Positions 34,840-42,669 of a DNA stretch of 64,000 nt are shown here, piece after piece. The stretch comes from Nocardia terrae (GTDB lineage: Bacteria; Actinomycetota; Actinomycetes; Mycobacteriales; Mycobacteriaceae): NCBI RefSeq assembly GCF_009760405.1, contig NZ_WRPP01000002.1, positions 1,089,032 through 1,153,031 on the forward strand, written 5' to 3'. Positions within the stretch are counted from its first letter, which is position 1; the number at the start of each line of letters is the position of its first letter. The notes below the pieces were generated by a model that saw only the letters and a program-made list of their open reading frames with translations, ran no database searches and was not told the DNA's origin. Position numbers and translations under genes: made by a program.

Positions 34840-36105
34840 ATGTTCGGTCGTGCATCGGGTCCGGTCATACCTGCTCCGAGCCTCGGGACTGCCGACGCGG
34901 AAACGCGTGCCGCCTATCGCCGGTGGTTGCGTAGGCAGGCGCTGCCCTGGTCGATCGCGATGTTGCTCGTCTCGTGGCCGATTCCGTTGTTGACGAGTCT
35001 GCTGCTGTTCCGGTTGGGCGGTCTGATCGCGCCGTGGGCGGCGGTGGCCGTGTCCGGCGTGTGGCTGATCGGCGGCGTCGCCGTTGAAGCGCTGCCGACG
35101 CCCAAGTGGGATGGGATCGAGTCGGACCGTCACGCTCATTCGGTGCTACCGCGTCGGCCGACGCCCGAAGAAGCCGAGGCACTGAATCCTGCGTGGCGCC
35201 GTCTCATGCGCGCGATCGGACTGACCGAGTCGACTTTTCAGGTGTGCGTGCGGGATTCGCCGGGGCCGTTGGGGCAGGCGCACCACCGCGGGCTCGTCAT
35301 CATGTCGGCGAAGGCGGTGCGCGAGTTGTCGCCAGGTGAACTACGCGGAGTTCTGGGGCATGAGATCGGCCATCTCGTCGGCGACGGCGGCGGGTTGTGG
35401 TACCGGGTTTCCTACTGGTGCGGCAGCCCGGTGCGGATGCCGTTCTGGGTGGCCGAGCGAGTATCGGCCCGGTGGGCGCCCAGATTGTCGTCGCGCCACT
35501 CCGCGATGCTGTCCGCCGCAGGACAGCTCGGTGTGCTGATCGGGCTGATCACACTGATGCAGCTGCTGTTCGGCACGATGGTCGCCGCCGCGCTCACGGC
35601 CGCCGCGGCCGCGCAGATGCTCGGGCAGCGAGCGGTCCTCCGTCGCAATCAGCTCAACGCCGACCGAGTGTCGGTGGATCTGGGCGCGGGTCCCGGGTTG
35701 CGGTCTCTTGTCATGCGGGGGAATCGCCGAGTGTCCTTGTACCCGCGCCGATACCGTCCCCTGTGGGTCCGCATCGCCCTGTGGTGCCTGGAGGCGTCCT
35801 CGCCCGACCCGCATCCGGATCGGGAGCTGGCGGCCCTGGAGGCCCGTATGCGCGAAGGCCGCTCGAGGCGACAGGAACCCCCGGCACCCGGATGGGCGGA
35901 GCGGGCCGGCCATGCCGCATTCCGTCCGCTGCGGAACCTCTTGCTCTGGAGCATGACCGCCACCTGGCCCCCACACCCTTTCGTGCGCAACCGGGCCCAG
36001 ATCACCGCGCCGCCCCCACGCCACCGTCCCCGGTCCGCTCGGTCCCGGCATCCCAACGTCAGCCGAGCCAGCCAGCGCCAGCGGCGCGGCCACAGGATCG
36101 GCTGA
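34840..36105 (+). CDS. M48-like zinc metallopeptidase, membrane-bound
   Basis: 421 residues from ATG 34840 (GGGGTGGGG upstream; an in-frame TTG at 34813 is possible). Two membrane segments near residues 36-80 precede the catalytic domain; HEIGH at 174-178 (GVLGHEIGHLVGD) is the zinc motif of M48/Ste24-HtpX peptidases. A further hydrophobic pair follows around 225-275, then LNADRVSVDLG supplies the expected third-ligand Asn-Ala-Asp region. The end is a basic Arg/Pro tail of 60 residues. Substrate unknown; M48 proteins often clip membrane proteins under stress. Confidence 0.82.
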   Translation: MFGRASGPVIPAPSLGTADAETRAAYRRWLRRQALPWSIAMLLVSWPIPLLTSLLLFRLGGLIAPWAAVAVSGVWLIGGVAVEALPTPKWDGIESDRHAHSVLPRRPTPEEAEALNPAWRRLMRAIGLTESTFQVCVRDSPGPLGQAHHRGLVIMSAKAVRELSPGELRGVLGHEIGHLVGDGGGLWYRVSYWCGSPVRMPFWVAERVSARWAPRLSSRHSAMLSAAGQLGVLIGLITLMQLLFGTMVAAALTAAAAAQMLGQRAVLRRNQLNADRVSVDLGAGPGLRSLVMRGNRRVSLYPRRYRPLWVRIALWCLEASSPDPHPDRELAALEARMREGRSRRQEPPAPGWAERAGHAAFRPLRNLLLWSMTATWPPHPFVRNRAQITAPPPRHRPRSARSRHPNVSRASQRQRRGHRIG

Positions 36106-36164
36106 GCGCCAATTTGGTACGGGCGTACATGCCTACCCAGTTTTTGATTGGTTTCGTAGACCTT

Positions 36165-36344
36165 TCGTAGCGTTTGTGCCAACCAAACGGAAACGAAATA
36201 AATCCAACGGGTTAGGGGAGAACGGCACGGCCTGACCGCCGATAACGTTCACTTATCGGGGGTCAGAACGAGATGGATCGATTTGAGGCTCTTGGGGATT
36301 CGTTTCGTGTTGTTCCGTTGGAAATGACGAAACCAACGCTACGA
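36165..36344. repeat. Cluster of inverted repeats upstream of the coiled-coil gene
   Basis: TCGTAGCGTT (36165-36174) recurs inverted as AACGCTACGA (36335-36344). Inside, TTTCGT (36303-36308) faces ACGAAA (36327-36332) and CGTTGG (36316-36321) faces CCAACG (36333-36338). Related pieces (TTTCGTAG, CCAAACG, AACGAAAT) crowd 36150-36205. The inner set overlaps a plausible promoter, TTGGAA (36318-36323) and TACGAT (36340-36345), just 7 bases before the GTG. It looks like an operator array for autorepression. Confidence 0.55.
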
Positions 36345-36351
36345 TTCTCTG

Positions 36352-37458
36352 GTGTCGAGCATCTGCAACTACCCGGGCTGCACTAAACCGATTACTCGTG
36401 CCGGAGGGCCGGGGCGGCCGTCGGAATACTGTGAGCACCCGGACCACACGCGGTGGAGGGCCTGGCGGGAGCGGCAGAAGCGGCAGCAGGCGGAGGGTGA
36501 GAGTCCGGCCGCGAACGTCACTGTGACGCAACAGGGTCCGGTGACCGTGGCGCGGCTGCGGGCCGATGAGCTGCTGGGACAGTTTCGTGGGTTGGCCGAT
36601 CAGTTGGGCAATACGTTGACCGCCGCGGTGGCGGAATTGTCGACGCTGGCGGATCCGGCGGTGGCGGAGGCCCAGGTACAGGCGGTGCAGGCGGATGCGG
36701 CGCGGCGGATTGCCGAGGCCGAGGTGGCCACCGTGGCCGCCGAGCAGGCGCGGCGCGATGCCGAGGAGGCCAGGGCGGCAGCCGAATCGGCGGCCGAGGA
36801 CGCGGCGCTGGCCGCGGAGAACGCGGAGGCGCGCATTGCCGAGGCGCTCGCGGCGCGCGATGACGCGCTGAAGGAGGTCGAGCGGGTCACCAAGCAGGCG
36901 GCCGACGATGTGTTCGCGGCGCGCGCCGAGGCGGAGGCCGAGATCCGTACCGTGCGAAGGGAAGCCGCCGAGGACATCGAGTGTGCCCGGCAGCAGGCCA
37001 GCGAGGACATCGAACTGGCCCGGTCCAAGGCGACCGCCGAGATCGAGCAGGTCCGCCGCGAGTCCGCGCAGCGCATCACCGCCGCCGGCGCGGAGCGCGA
37101 TCTCGCCGTCCAGCGGGCCGCGGACGCCGAACGCACCATCGAACGCGCCGAGGCCGCGGTCACCGAGCGCAATCAGGTGGTCGCCGAGACCCGGGACGAG
37201 TTGAAACAGGCTCGCGGGGAACTGGATCGGGCCCGCACCGAACTGGCCGAGGCGCGCCGGCAGGCCGCTGCCGATCTCGCCGTCGTACGCCAGGACTCGG
37301 CGGCCGCGGTGGAGAAGGCGCGCCAGGAGGCCACCGAACGTCTTGCCGCCCTCGACGATGCCCGCGCCCAGACCCTGGCCCGCGCCGAACGCGCCGAACA
37401 GCAGCTCGATGCATTGCTCGCGCAGCAGACGGTCGCACAGCGCTCAATCGATAAATGA
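36352..37458 (+). CDS. Cys-rich N-terminus plus long coiled-coil protein (KfrA-like)
   Basis: 368 residues from GTG 36352. Residues 5-33 hold CNYPGC and, 16 residues on, YCEHPDH, a C-x4-C...C-x4-H set that could bind zinc. From about 60 to the end the chain is almost pure Ala/Glu/Arg helix with heptads (EARAAAESAAEDAALAAENA and alike), a very long coiled coil. This layout recalls KfrA proteins and similar actinobacterial plasmid or ICE proteins. A promoter covered by inverted repeats precedes it, as for self-regulating KfrA. DNA binding is inferred only. Confidence 0.72.
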   Translation: MSSICNYPGCTKPITRAGGPGRPSEYCEHPDHTRWRAWRERQKRQQAEGESPAANVTVTQQGPVTVARLRADELLGQFRGLADQLGNTLTAAVAELSTLADPAVAEAQVQAVQADAARRIAEAEVATVAAEQARRDAEEARAAAESAAEDAALAAENAEARIAEALAARDDALKEVERVTKQAADDVFAARAEAEAEIRTVRREAAEDIECARQQASEDIELARSKATAEIEQVRRESAQRITAAGAERDLAVQRAADAERTIERAEAAVTERNQVVAETRDELKQARGELDRARTELAEARRQAAADLAVVRQDSAAAVEKARQEATERLAALDDARAQTLARAERAEQQLDALLAQQTVAQRSIDK

Positions 37459-37568
37459 TCACCTCCATCGATAAGCGGCCCACAGAACTATGGGCAGTTG
37501 ACCGATAGCGGCCGCTTGGTACAGCCCTTAATCTCGAGCCGGGGTGCGATCGCCCCTGGATTCGAGAA

Positions 37569-37593
37569 GGCTGGTCCGGTGTACGGACCGGCC
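37569..37593 (+). other. Stable hairpin in the leader of the lipoprotein gene
   Basis: GGCTGGTCCG (37569-37578), loop GTGTA, then CGGACCGGCC (37584-37593): a 10-bp stem with one T-G pair. It lies 111 bases after the coiled-coil stop and 60 before the lipoprotein start, so it could end the first transcript or be part of the leader of the second. Confidence 0.5.
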
Positions 37594-37652
37594 GAAGATG
37601 TTCTGGTGCAGCGGATGAGTCGGGGCTGGGGCTGCACGCTCAGGAGGATTGA

Positions 37653-38390
37653 ATGTCCGCTTTGGCGGAAGGGCGTTCGCGCCCGCAGGTGGCCGCGCGC
37701 GTCGCGGTGTTGCTGATGATCCCGATTGTCGCGCTGGTGACAGGGTGTTCCAGTGATTCGGACAAGTCGGTCGCGAGCCCCACGGTGAAGCTGTCGGGAA
37801 GCGTGACGAGCACCGTCGCGGCATCGACGAGTTCCCGTGCGCCGGTGTCGGGTTCGCCGACGGCGCAGCCCGGTGGCGGCAACCCCGGCGGCAGCCAGGG
37901 CGGTGGAAATCCGGGCAATCAGGGCGGAGGCAACCAGCCCCAGCAGGGTGGCGACGTGTCGGCGCCGCAGCCCGACCCGGGAACCCCCGCGGCCTCGCCC
38001 GTCCAGGATCCGGGCACCGTGACCCCGAGCCCGACGGCCAAGTGCACCGACCAGATCAACTACGCCGGTGACCCGCGCTCCAACGCCGAGATCAACAGTC
38101 TCGGTGACCAATCCGGTCACTGCCCGGCACCGGCCAAGTGCACCGATCTGATCAACTACGCGGGCGACCCGCGCTCGAACGCGGAGATCAACTCGATCGG
38201 CTCGGCGAATCTGCGCTGCCCGGATCCGATCCCGGATACGACCACCACCGCACCGCCCACGACGACCGATACCGGCACCCCGGCGCCGACCACCACGTCC
38301 CAGGTCCCGGTGACGACGACCGCCGCTCCGGCACCCACCACCACCGCGCAGGCACCGACTACCCCGGCCGCCGCGAGCGCGACGAATTAG
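37653..38390 (+). CDS. Lipoprotein with duplicated Cys motif and Thr/Pro-rich tail
   Basis: 245 residues from ATG 37653 with AGGAGG upstream. A long signal peptide ends at lipobox LVTGC (about residues 28-32). Then comes a Gly/Gln/Pro-rich linker. Two tandem copies of CTDxINYAGDPRSNAEINS, each ended by a further Cys, form the only compact part, about 132-190. The last 50 residues are a Thr/Pro stalk, a likely site for glycosylation. This is a surface lipoprotein; the repeated motif is not one I recognise, and no function is assigned. Confidence 0.78.
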   Translation: MSALAEGRSRPQVAARVAVLLMIPIVALVTGCSSDSDKSVASPTVKLSGSVTSTVAASTSSRAPVSGSPTAQPGGGNPGGSQGGGNPGNQGGGNQPQQGGDVSAPQPDPGTPAASPVQDPGTVTPSPTAKCTDQINYAGDPRSNAEINSLGDQSGHCPAPAKCTDLINYAGDPRSNAEINSIGSANLRCPDPIPDTTTTAPPTTTDTGTPAPTTTSQVPVTTTAAPAPTTTAQAPTTPAAASATN

Positions 38391-38494
38391 GCTCGATCCG
38401 TCACATCGGACAACTGGCGGCGATCGCCTGGATGACCGAGGATTTCCTGACAGACAGCGGTATCGTCAGTGGGGGAAAGAGGGGTGTGTAAGAG

Positions 38495-39301
38495 TTGAAC
38501 ACCAATGCCATGCGAGCGAGGCAGTCTCGGCCGAGCGTGGCGCGCGTATACAGCTACGTGCTCGGCGGCCGCGACAATTATGGGGTCGACAAGGACCTCG
38601 GTGACTACTTCATCGAGGACCTTCCCGGATCGGAACTGCTGGCCATCACCAATCGCAACGCCATCCTGCGCGCCGTGCGGGTGATGGCGGAGGCGGGGAT
38701 CCGGCAGATCATCGATATGGGCTGCGGGTTGCCCGCGAGTACGAATGTGCACGAGGTGCTGCGGCTGGCACAATCCGACGCCCGCGTGGTCTACGTCGAC
38801 GATGATCCGTTCGTGGTGGCGCACGGACGGGCGCTGCTGGCCGTCGACGAGGCAATCGCGGTGGTGGAAGCCGATATTCGCGATCCGGGCAGCATCGAGA
38901 AGCACGCCGATGTACAGCGGTTGATCAATTTCGACGAGCCGGTGGGCCTGCTGTTCGGCATCACCCTCAGCCTCGTCAATGACGAGGAGGATCCGGCGGG
39001 GGTGGTCCAGTACTGGATCGACCGCATCCCCTCCGGCAGCAAGATCTTCCTGACCCACTTCCGCTCCGGCACCTCCCGCGAGGCCATCGCCACCGCGAAC
39101 AAGATCCTGGAAGCCTTCGGCCGCGGCCGATTCCGCACCGATCCGGAGATCCTGGCCTGCTTCGGCACCCTGAGCCCCGACGAGGACGGCCTGCGCCCCT
39201 GCGCCCAGTGGCGTCCCGAACCCTCCGATAGCGAGGCCCACCAGCCCGCGCTGACGGTCTGGGAGGAACTCGTGGTCGGTGGTATGGCGACCAAACCCTG
39301 A
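38495..39301 (+). CDS. SAM-dependent methyltransferase, DUF574 family
   Basis: 268 residues from TTG 38495 (an ATG five codons on is the alternative). The DUF574 signature is present: SVARVYSYVLGGRDNYGVDK near the start, then IRQIIDMGCGLPASTNVHEV, VVYVDDDPFVVAHGRALL and EADIRDPGSI. These enzymes are greatly expanded in actinobacteria and mostly unassigned. It is followed by a strong bidirectional terminator. Substrate unknown. Confidence 0.9.
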   Translation: MNTNAMRARQSRPSVARVYSYVLGGRDNYGVDKDLGDYFIEDLPGSELLAITNRNAILRAVRVMAEAGIRQIIDMGCGLPASTNVHEVLRLAQSDARVVYVDDDPFVVAHGRALLAVDEAIAVVEADIRDPGSIEKHADVQRLINFDEPVGLLFGITLSLVNDEEDPAGVVQYWIDRIPSGSKIFLTHFRSGTSREAIATANKILEAFGRGRFRTDPEILACFGTLSPDEDGLRPCAQWRPEPSDSEAHQPALTVWEELVVGGMATKP

Positions 39302-39309
39302 CCCACCGG

Positions 39310-39358
39310 AATGCGCTGCTGCGGGCAATCGCCGAAAGGCGGCCCGCAGCAGCGCATT
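39310..39358. terminator. Strong bidirectional terminator with 17-bp stem
   Basis: AATGCGCTGCTGCGGGC (39310-39326) pairs perfectly with GCCCGCAGCAGCGCATT (39342-39358); the loop itself can form GCC-GAAA-GGC. It lies between the convergent methyltransferase and GNAT genes, 8 bp from one stop and 5 bp from the other. Confidence 0.9.
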
Positions 39359-39363
39359 TCTTG

Positions 39364-39972
39364 TCAGCGGGGGTTACGCCACATGGGCCAGAGCGGCGGA
39401 CCGCCCTCGGTGGCGTCGAGGGTGGTGGTGACCTCGAAGCCGAAGCGTTCGTAGTAGGGGACATTGCTGGGTTTGCTGGATTCCAGATAGGCGGGCAGGC
39501 CCTCGGCGTCGCAGCGATCCAGGCGGGAGTTGAGCAGTTCTCGCCCGTAACCCTGTCCGCGCACACCGGGCAGGGTGCCGATCGCGGCCAGATACCAGTG
39601 CGGTTCGCGGGGATGGGCGGCCATCATCGTGTCGGCCATGCGGGCCACCACCGGTAATCGGTGCCGGAACGAGCGGACCAGCGCCGGCAACTGCCGCAGC
39701 GTGTCCGCGTCGGCGACATGCCAATGCCCGGGCGGCGCCCAAAGTGCCACGCCCACGATGGAATTCGCGTCATTGCAGGCCACCTCCACCCCGCCCAGCG
39801 GCATGAAATGATGCCGCGCCTGCGCCGCGAACAGCACCGCGATCCGGCGCGCCCGGCCCGCGTCGTCGCGTATCAACCACTCGAAGAGCGGATCATCGGT
39901 GAACGCGATGCCCAATACTCGCGCCACTTCCGGAATATCGGACATTTGTGCCGGACGCACGGTGATCCCCAT
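39364..39972 (-). CDS. GNAT family N-acetyltransferase
   Basis: 202 residues from ATG 39972. ITVRPAQMSDIPEVARVLG is the usual GNAT start; the acetyl-CoA loop is LPGVRGQGYGRELLNSRLDR and the last strand YLESSKPSNVPYYERFGFEV. The middle (RHHFMPLGGVEVACND) matches a class with a Trp-Pro-rich insert. It starts 4 bp after the MBL gene stops, so it is the third gene of one operon. Acceptor substrate unknown. Confidence 0.9.
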   Translation of the reverse strand: MGITVRPAQMSDIPEVARVLGIAFTDDPLFEWLIRDDAGRARRIAVLFAAQARHHFMPLGGVEVACNDANSIVGVALWAPPGHWHVADADTLRQLPALVRSFRHRLPVVARMADTMMAAHPREPHWYLAAIGTLPGVRGQGYGRELLNSRLDRCDAEGLPAYLESSKPSNVPYYERFGFEVTTTLDATEGGPPLWPMWRNPR

Positions 39973-39976
39973 GCGC

Positions 39977-40933
39977 TCACCGTAGCGGTTCGGCGGCCTG
40001 TGAACGGGGTGCCGCCAGGTGCTGTGCGGCATCGTGGTCATGGGTGGGGACAACTCGCACGACCTGCTGGGCCAGGTGCAGCCGGTGCAGGGTTTTGAAG
40101 GTAAGCTCCCGGTTCTCGTCGACGAAAAGGCCTGGGAACCCGGACTTCTGGCGAACCTTCTCGATCTGCAGCGCGTGCCAGGCCGCATCGCCCGCCAAGA
40201 GCACCCATCCGCGCGCGGTGTGGGCGAGCACCCCGACGCTGCCCGGCGTGTGACCGGCCAGGTCGACCAGCACCACGCTGCCGTCGCCGAACAGGTCCCG
40301 GCTGCGCGTGAAGGTGAGCACGGGCGGGCCGTCGAGCTCGTATTCCGCCACCGGTCGATTCACCAGCGAATCGCGCACGCCGCCGACCGGCGGCACCGGT
40401 CCCGCCATGACCCAGTCCCGCTCCACCTGGTGCAGGTGCACCGGCAGTCCGGGCAGGTCCAGCAGTCCGCAGACGTGGTCCCAATGGGCGTGGGTGGGCA
40501 GGGCGAAATCGAGTGCGGGCAGCCCGGGTTCGGCTCGCAGCGCGGTGACGGTGGCGATGGCGTCGGCGGGCGGCCGCACGGCGGGCCGGAGCAGGCCCGG
40601 CAGTTGCGCGATGGCGCGGTGCTCGGCGTCGAGGCAGAAGCTCGGGTCGACGATGAAGGTCGCCTCGGGATGCTGCACGACGAACGAGGTGAGCGAGCTG
40701 TCGATGCGGCGCGGCGTGAACACGCCTTCCACCACGGCCGCGGTCGGCACCGAGCGCGGCACCTGGGCGAGCGCCGTCACCGCGACCGTGCGGGTGGGCG
40801 TGGGCAGTCCGGCGTCGGTGAGCGAGCGCAGGAATCGCTGGTCGATGCGTCGCGGCCGGACCGCGCCGTGCGCGGAACTGGTTGCGGCGGCGCAGCATTG
40901 GAACAGGCTGGGATTGCGGGCTGAATCGGACAT
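39977..40933 (-). CDS. MBL-fold metallo-hydrolase
   Basis: 318 residues. LDFALPTHAHWDHVCGLLDL holds the HxHxDH zinc motif (His148, His150, Asp152, His153); the second ligand set is LAGHTPGSVGV and the last is VVPTHDHDA. An N-terminal extension of about 80 residues precedes the fold. The family covers lactonases, glyoxalase II and other hydrolases. It is the middle gene of the operon 41534-39364, with gaps of 7 and 4 bp. Substrate unknown. Confidence 0.9.
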   Translation of the reverse strand: MSDSARNPSLFQCCAAATSSAHGAVRPRRIDQRFLRSLTDAGLPTPTRTVAVTALAQVPRSVPTAAVVEGVFTPRRIDSSLTSFVVQHPEATFIVDPSFCLDAEHRAIAQLPGLLRPAVRPPADAIATVTALRAEPGLPALDFALPTHAHWDHVCGLLDLPGLPVHLHQVERDWVMAGPVPPVGGVRDSLVNRPVAEYELDGPPVLTFTRSRDLFGDGSVVLVDLAGHTPGSVGVLAHTARGWVLLAGDAAWHALQIEKVRQKSGFPGLFVDENRELTFKTLHRLHLAQQVVRVVPTHDHDAAQHLAAPRSQAAEPLR

Positions 40934-40940
40934 GGCGGGA

Positions 40941-41534
40941 CTAATCCTTCGGATCGATGGATGATTGCGGCACGGTGTGCCGGGTCAGGGCGGTGGTCAG
41001 CTCCTCGGGATGGGTCAGTTGCGGATGATGACCGGCTCCTGCGACGGCGGTGACTTCGATTCGCGGGCCCAGGGATTCGAGCAGGTCACGGGCTTCGTCG
41101 GTGAGCGGGTCGTCGCTGCCCGTGATGACGTGTACGGGTCTTGGGTAGCCGGAAACGTGCACCACTCGCGCCAGCTTCGGCAGCCGTGCCGCGAAGGAGA
41201 TGAGCGAACGGACGCTGTCGACATTCGCGTGACGCGCCTGCGCCTCGGTCATTCCCCGCCGGTAGGCACCCGCGCAGTTGTAGAACTCGCTCACCTCGGC
41301 CCTTCGGGATTCGTCCCCGGAAACCGGTGCGGCGGAATCGAAATCGACCCGCACCTCCGTGGGCGTGACCCCGCGTCCACGGTCGCCGAGCCAGGCGGTC
41401 AGTTCGGTGAACGAAGTGGCGCTGCGCGTGGCGGCGATGATGCGGACACCGGCGCGATCCAGCGCCAGGATCAGGTGCCGCCCGAGGAAACCGGTCGCCC
41501 CGAAGACCAGGGCGTGACGGTCAGCAGTTGTCAT
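40941..41534 (-). CDS. Chimera of SDR N-terminus and alpha/beta-hydrolase C-terminus
   Basis: 197 residues. Residues 1-130 read as an extended SDR (ALVFGATGFLGRHLILALDR, then a NCAGAYRRGMTEAQA segment and the VVHVSGY end of the active-site strand), but the rest of the reductase is missing. Residues about 132-197 are instead the C-terminus of an alpha/beta hydrolase (PVHVITGSDDPLTDEARDLL, then VAGAGHHPQLTHPEEL with a catalytic-His-like HH). The nucleophile part is absent. The join lies between two VHV-coding stretches, as if a longer SDR-hydrolase gene lost its middle. It heads the GNAT/MBL operon. Confidence 0.7.
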   Translation of the reverse strand: MTTADRHALVFGATGFLGRHLILALDRAGVRIIAATRSATSFTELTAWLGDRGRGVTPTEVRVDFDSAAPVSGDESRRAEVSEFYNCAGAYRRGMTEAQARHANVDSVRSLISFAARLPKLARVVHVSGYPRPVHVITGSDDPLTDEARDLLESLGPRIEVTAVAGAGHHPQLTHPEELTTALTRHTVPQSSIDPKD

Positions 41535-41547
41535 GGCGGCACGCTAA

Positions 41548-41569
41548 TACTTAAGGTCGACATGAAGTA
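41548..41569. promoter_or_regulatory. 22-bp dyad between divergent genes (MerR operator candidate)
   Basis: The 22 bases starting TACTTAAGGTC and ending GACATGAAGTA match their own reverse complement at 18 of 22 positions, centred on GTCGAC. It lies in the 47-bp gap between the chimera/MBL/GNAT operon and the MerR gene. Length and symmetry fit a MerR site of the kind found between elements of overlong spacers. Confidence 0.65.
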
Positions 41570-41581
41570 AAGGGGTGACTC

Positions 41582-42004
41582 GTGACCGCTGTCCAGGACA
41601 TGAGAATCGGTGATGCCGCCGCGGCACTCGGGGTGGAGACCCACGTGCTGCGGCACTGGGAGTCGGTCGGCCTGCTCAGGCCGCCGCGCAGCCCGTCGGG
41701 GCATCGCAGCTACAACGAGGACATCCTCGGTTACGCGCGGGTGATCCAGAAGCTGCAGCGAACGGGGCTGTCGCTGGATCAGATTCGCCAGCTGGGGCTG
41801 GGCGCCTGCGATGATCGCATGGCCATGATCGCGCGGCGTCGCGCCGAGGTCCGCGAGCGCATCGCCCTGCTCCAGGACACGGATCGCTTTCTCGGGCACC
41901 TGGCCGAATGCAGCCATCCGGTGCTGAGCGAATGCCCCGAGTGCTCGGAATTCGCTGCGCGCGACCACGGGCGGCGGACGGCCGAATTTCCCGGGCGAAC
42001 CTAG
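41582..42004 (+). CDS. MerR family transcriptional regulator
   Basis: 140 residues from GTG 41582. MerR winged helix at 7-75 (MRIGDAAAALGVETHVLRHW, then SPSGHRSYNEDIL), dimer helix to 115, then CSHPVLSECPECSEF, a Cys-rich tail with four Cys in 13 residues. The tail could sense metal or oxidants. Adjacent dyad and divergent operon make autoregulation and control of the MBL operon likely. Confidence 0.9.
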   Translation: MTAVQDMRIGDAAAALGVETHVLRHWESVGLLRPPRSPSGHRSYNEDILGYARVIQKLQRTGLSLDQIRQLGLGACDDRMAMIARRRAEVRERIALLQDTDRFLGHLAECSHPVLSECPECSEFAARDHGRRTAEFPGRT

Positions 42005-42065
42005 TCTGGACGGTGCGGCGACCGGTCGGGTTCGCCGAGGTTTCCGAATCGGGAGGAGTCGGGAA

Positions 42066-42665
42066 ATGCGCTTTCGCAGAGGGATTTTCGCTATCGCGGT
42101 CGGGGCACTGGCCATCGCTGCGGCAGCGTGTTCGTCCGGTACGAGCACGACCTCACCGCCACCCGCCACTTCCGCCGCCCCCGGCGGCGCGACCACGTCG
42201 CAAGCCACCGCACCGGCTGCCTCGGCCGCACCCACGGCCCCCTTCGCCCGGTTCGATCCGTGTGGGTCCGGGCAGGTCGATGTCACCGCGGAGGTCATGT
42301 CGCCCGGAACCGGTCACCGCGGCGTGAAACTCACCTTCTCCCTCGCCGCCGGCGCGGCCCCGTGCACCCTGTCGGGTTATCCGGGTGTCGACTCCGGCGC
42401 GGGTGGCCCGCTGGTCCACGCCGACCGCACTCCGCGCGGCTATATGGGCGGGCTTCCGCAAGGCAGCGATGAGCCTCCGATGGTGACGCTGCAGTCGGGC
42501 CATCCGGCGAGCGCGGTGGTGGAAGGCGTGGCCTTCGACGCCGCCGGGAACGGGTGCCCGCTGTACACGAGTTTGGCTGTCACACCGCCCAATTCGACCG
42601 ATACCCGCACCGTCACAGTGACGATCGACACCTGTGCTCTGCAGGTGCACCCGGTGACCGGATAG
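42066..42665 (+). CDS. DUF4232 lipoprotein
   Basis: 199 residues from ATG 42066 (GGGAG upstream). Signal peptide with lipobox IAAAAC (Cys at 22), then a Ser/Thr/Pro/Ala linker of 35 residues. The DUF4232 domain follows: DPCGSGQVDVTAEVMSPGTG, then AAPCTLSGYPGVD and the end TIDTCALQV. Four Cys probably form two disulfides. This family is common in actinobacterial surface lipoproteins; its role is unknown. It ends 4 bp from the stop of the convergent P450 gene. Confidence 0.88.
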   Translation: MRFRRGIFAIAVGALAIAAAACSSGTSTTSPPPATSAAPGGATTSQATAPAASAAPTAPFARFDPCGSGQVDVTAEVMSPGTGHRGVKLTFSLAAGAAPCTLSGYPGVDSGAGGPLVHADRTPRGYMGGLPQGSDEPPMVTLQSGHPASAVVEGVAFDAAGNGCPLYTSLAVTPPNSTDTRTVTVTIDTCALQVHPVTG

Positions 42666-42669
42666 CGGC

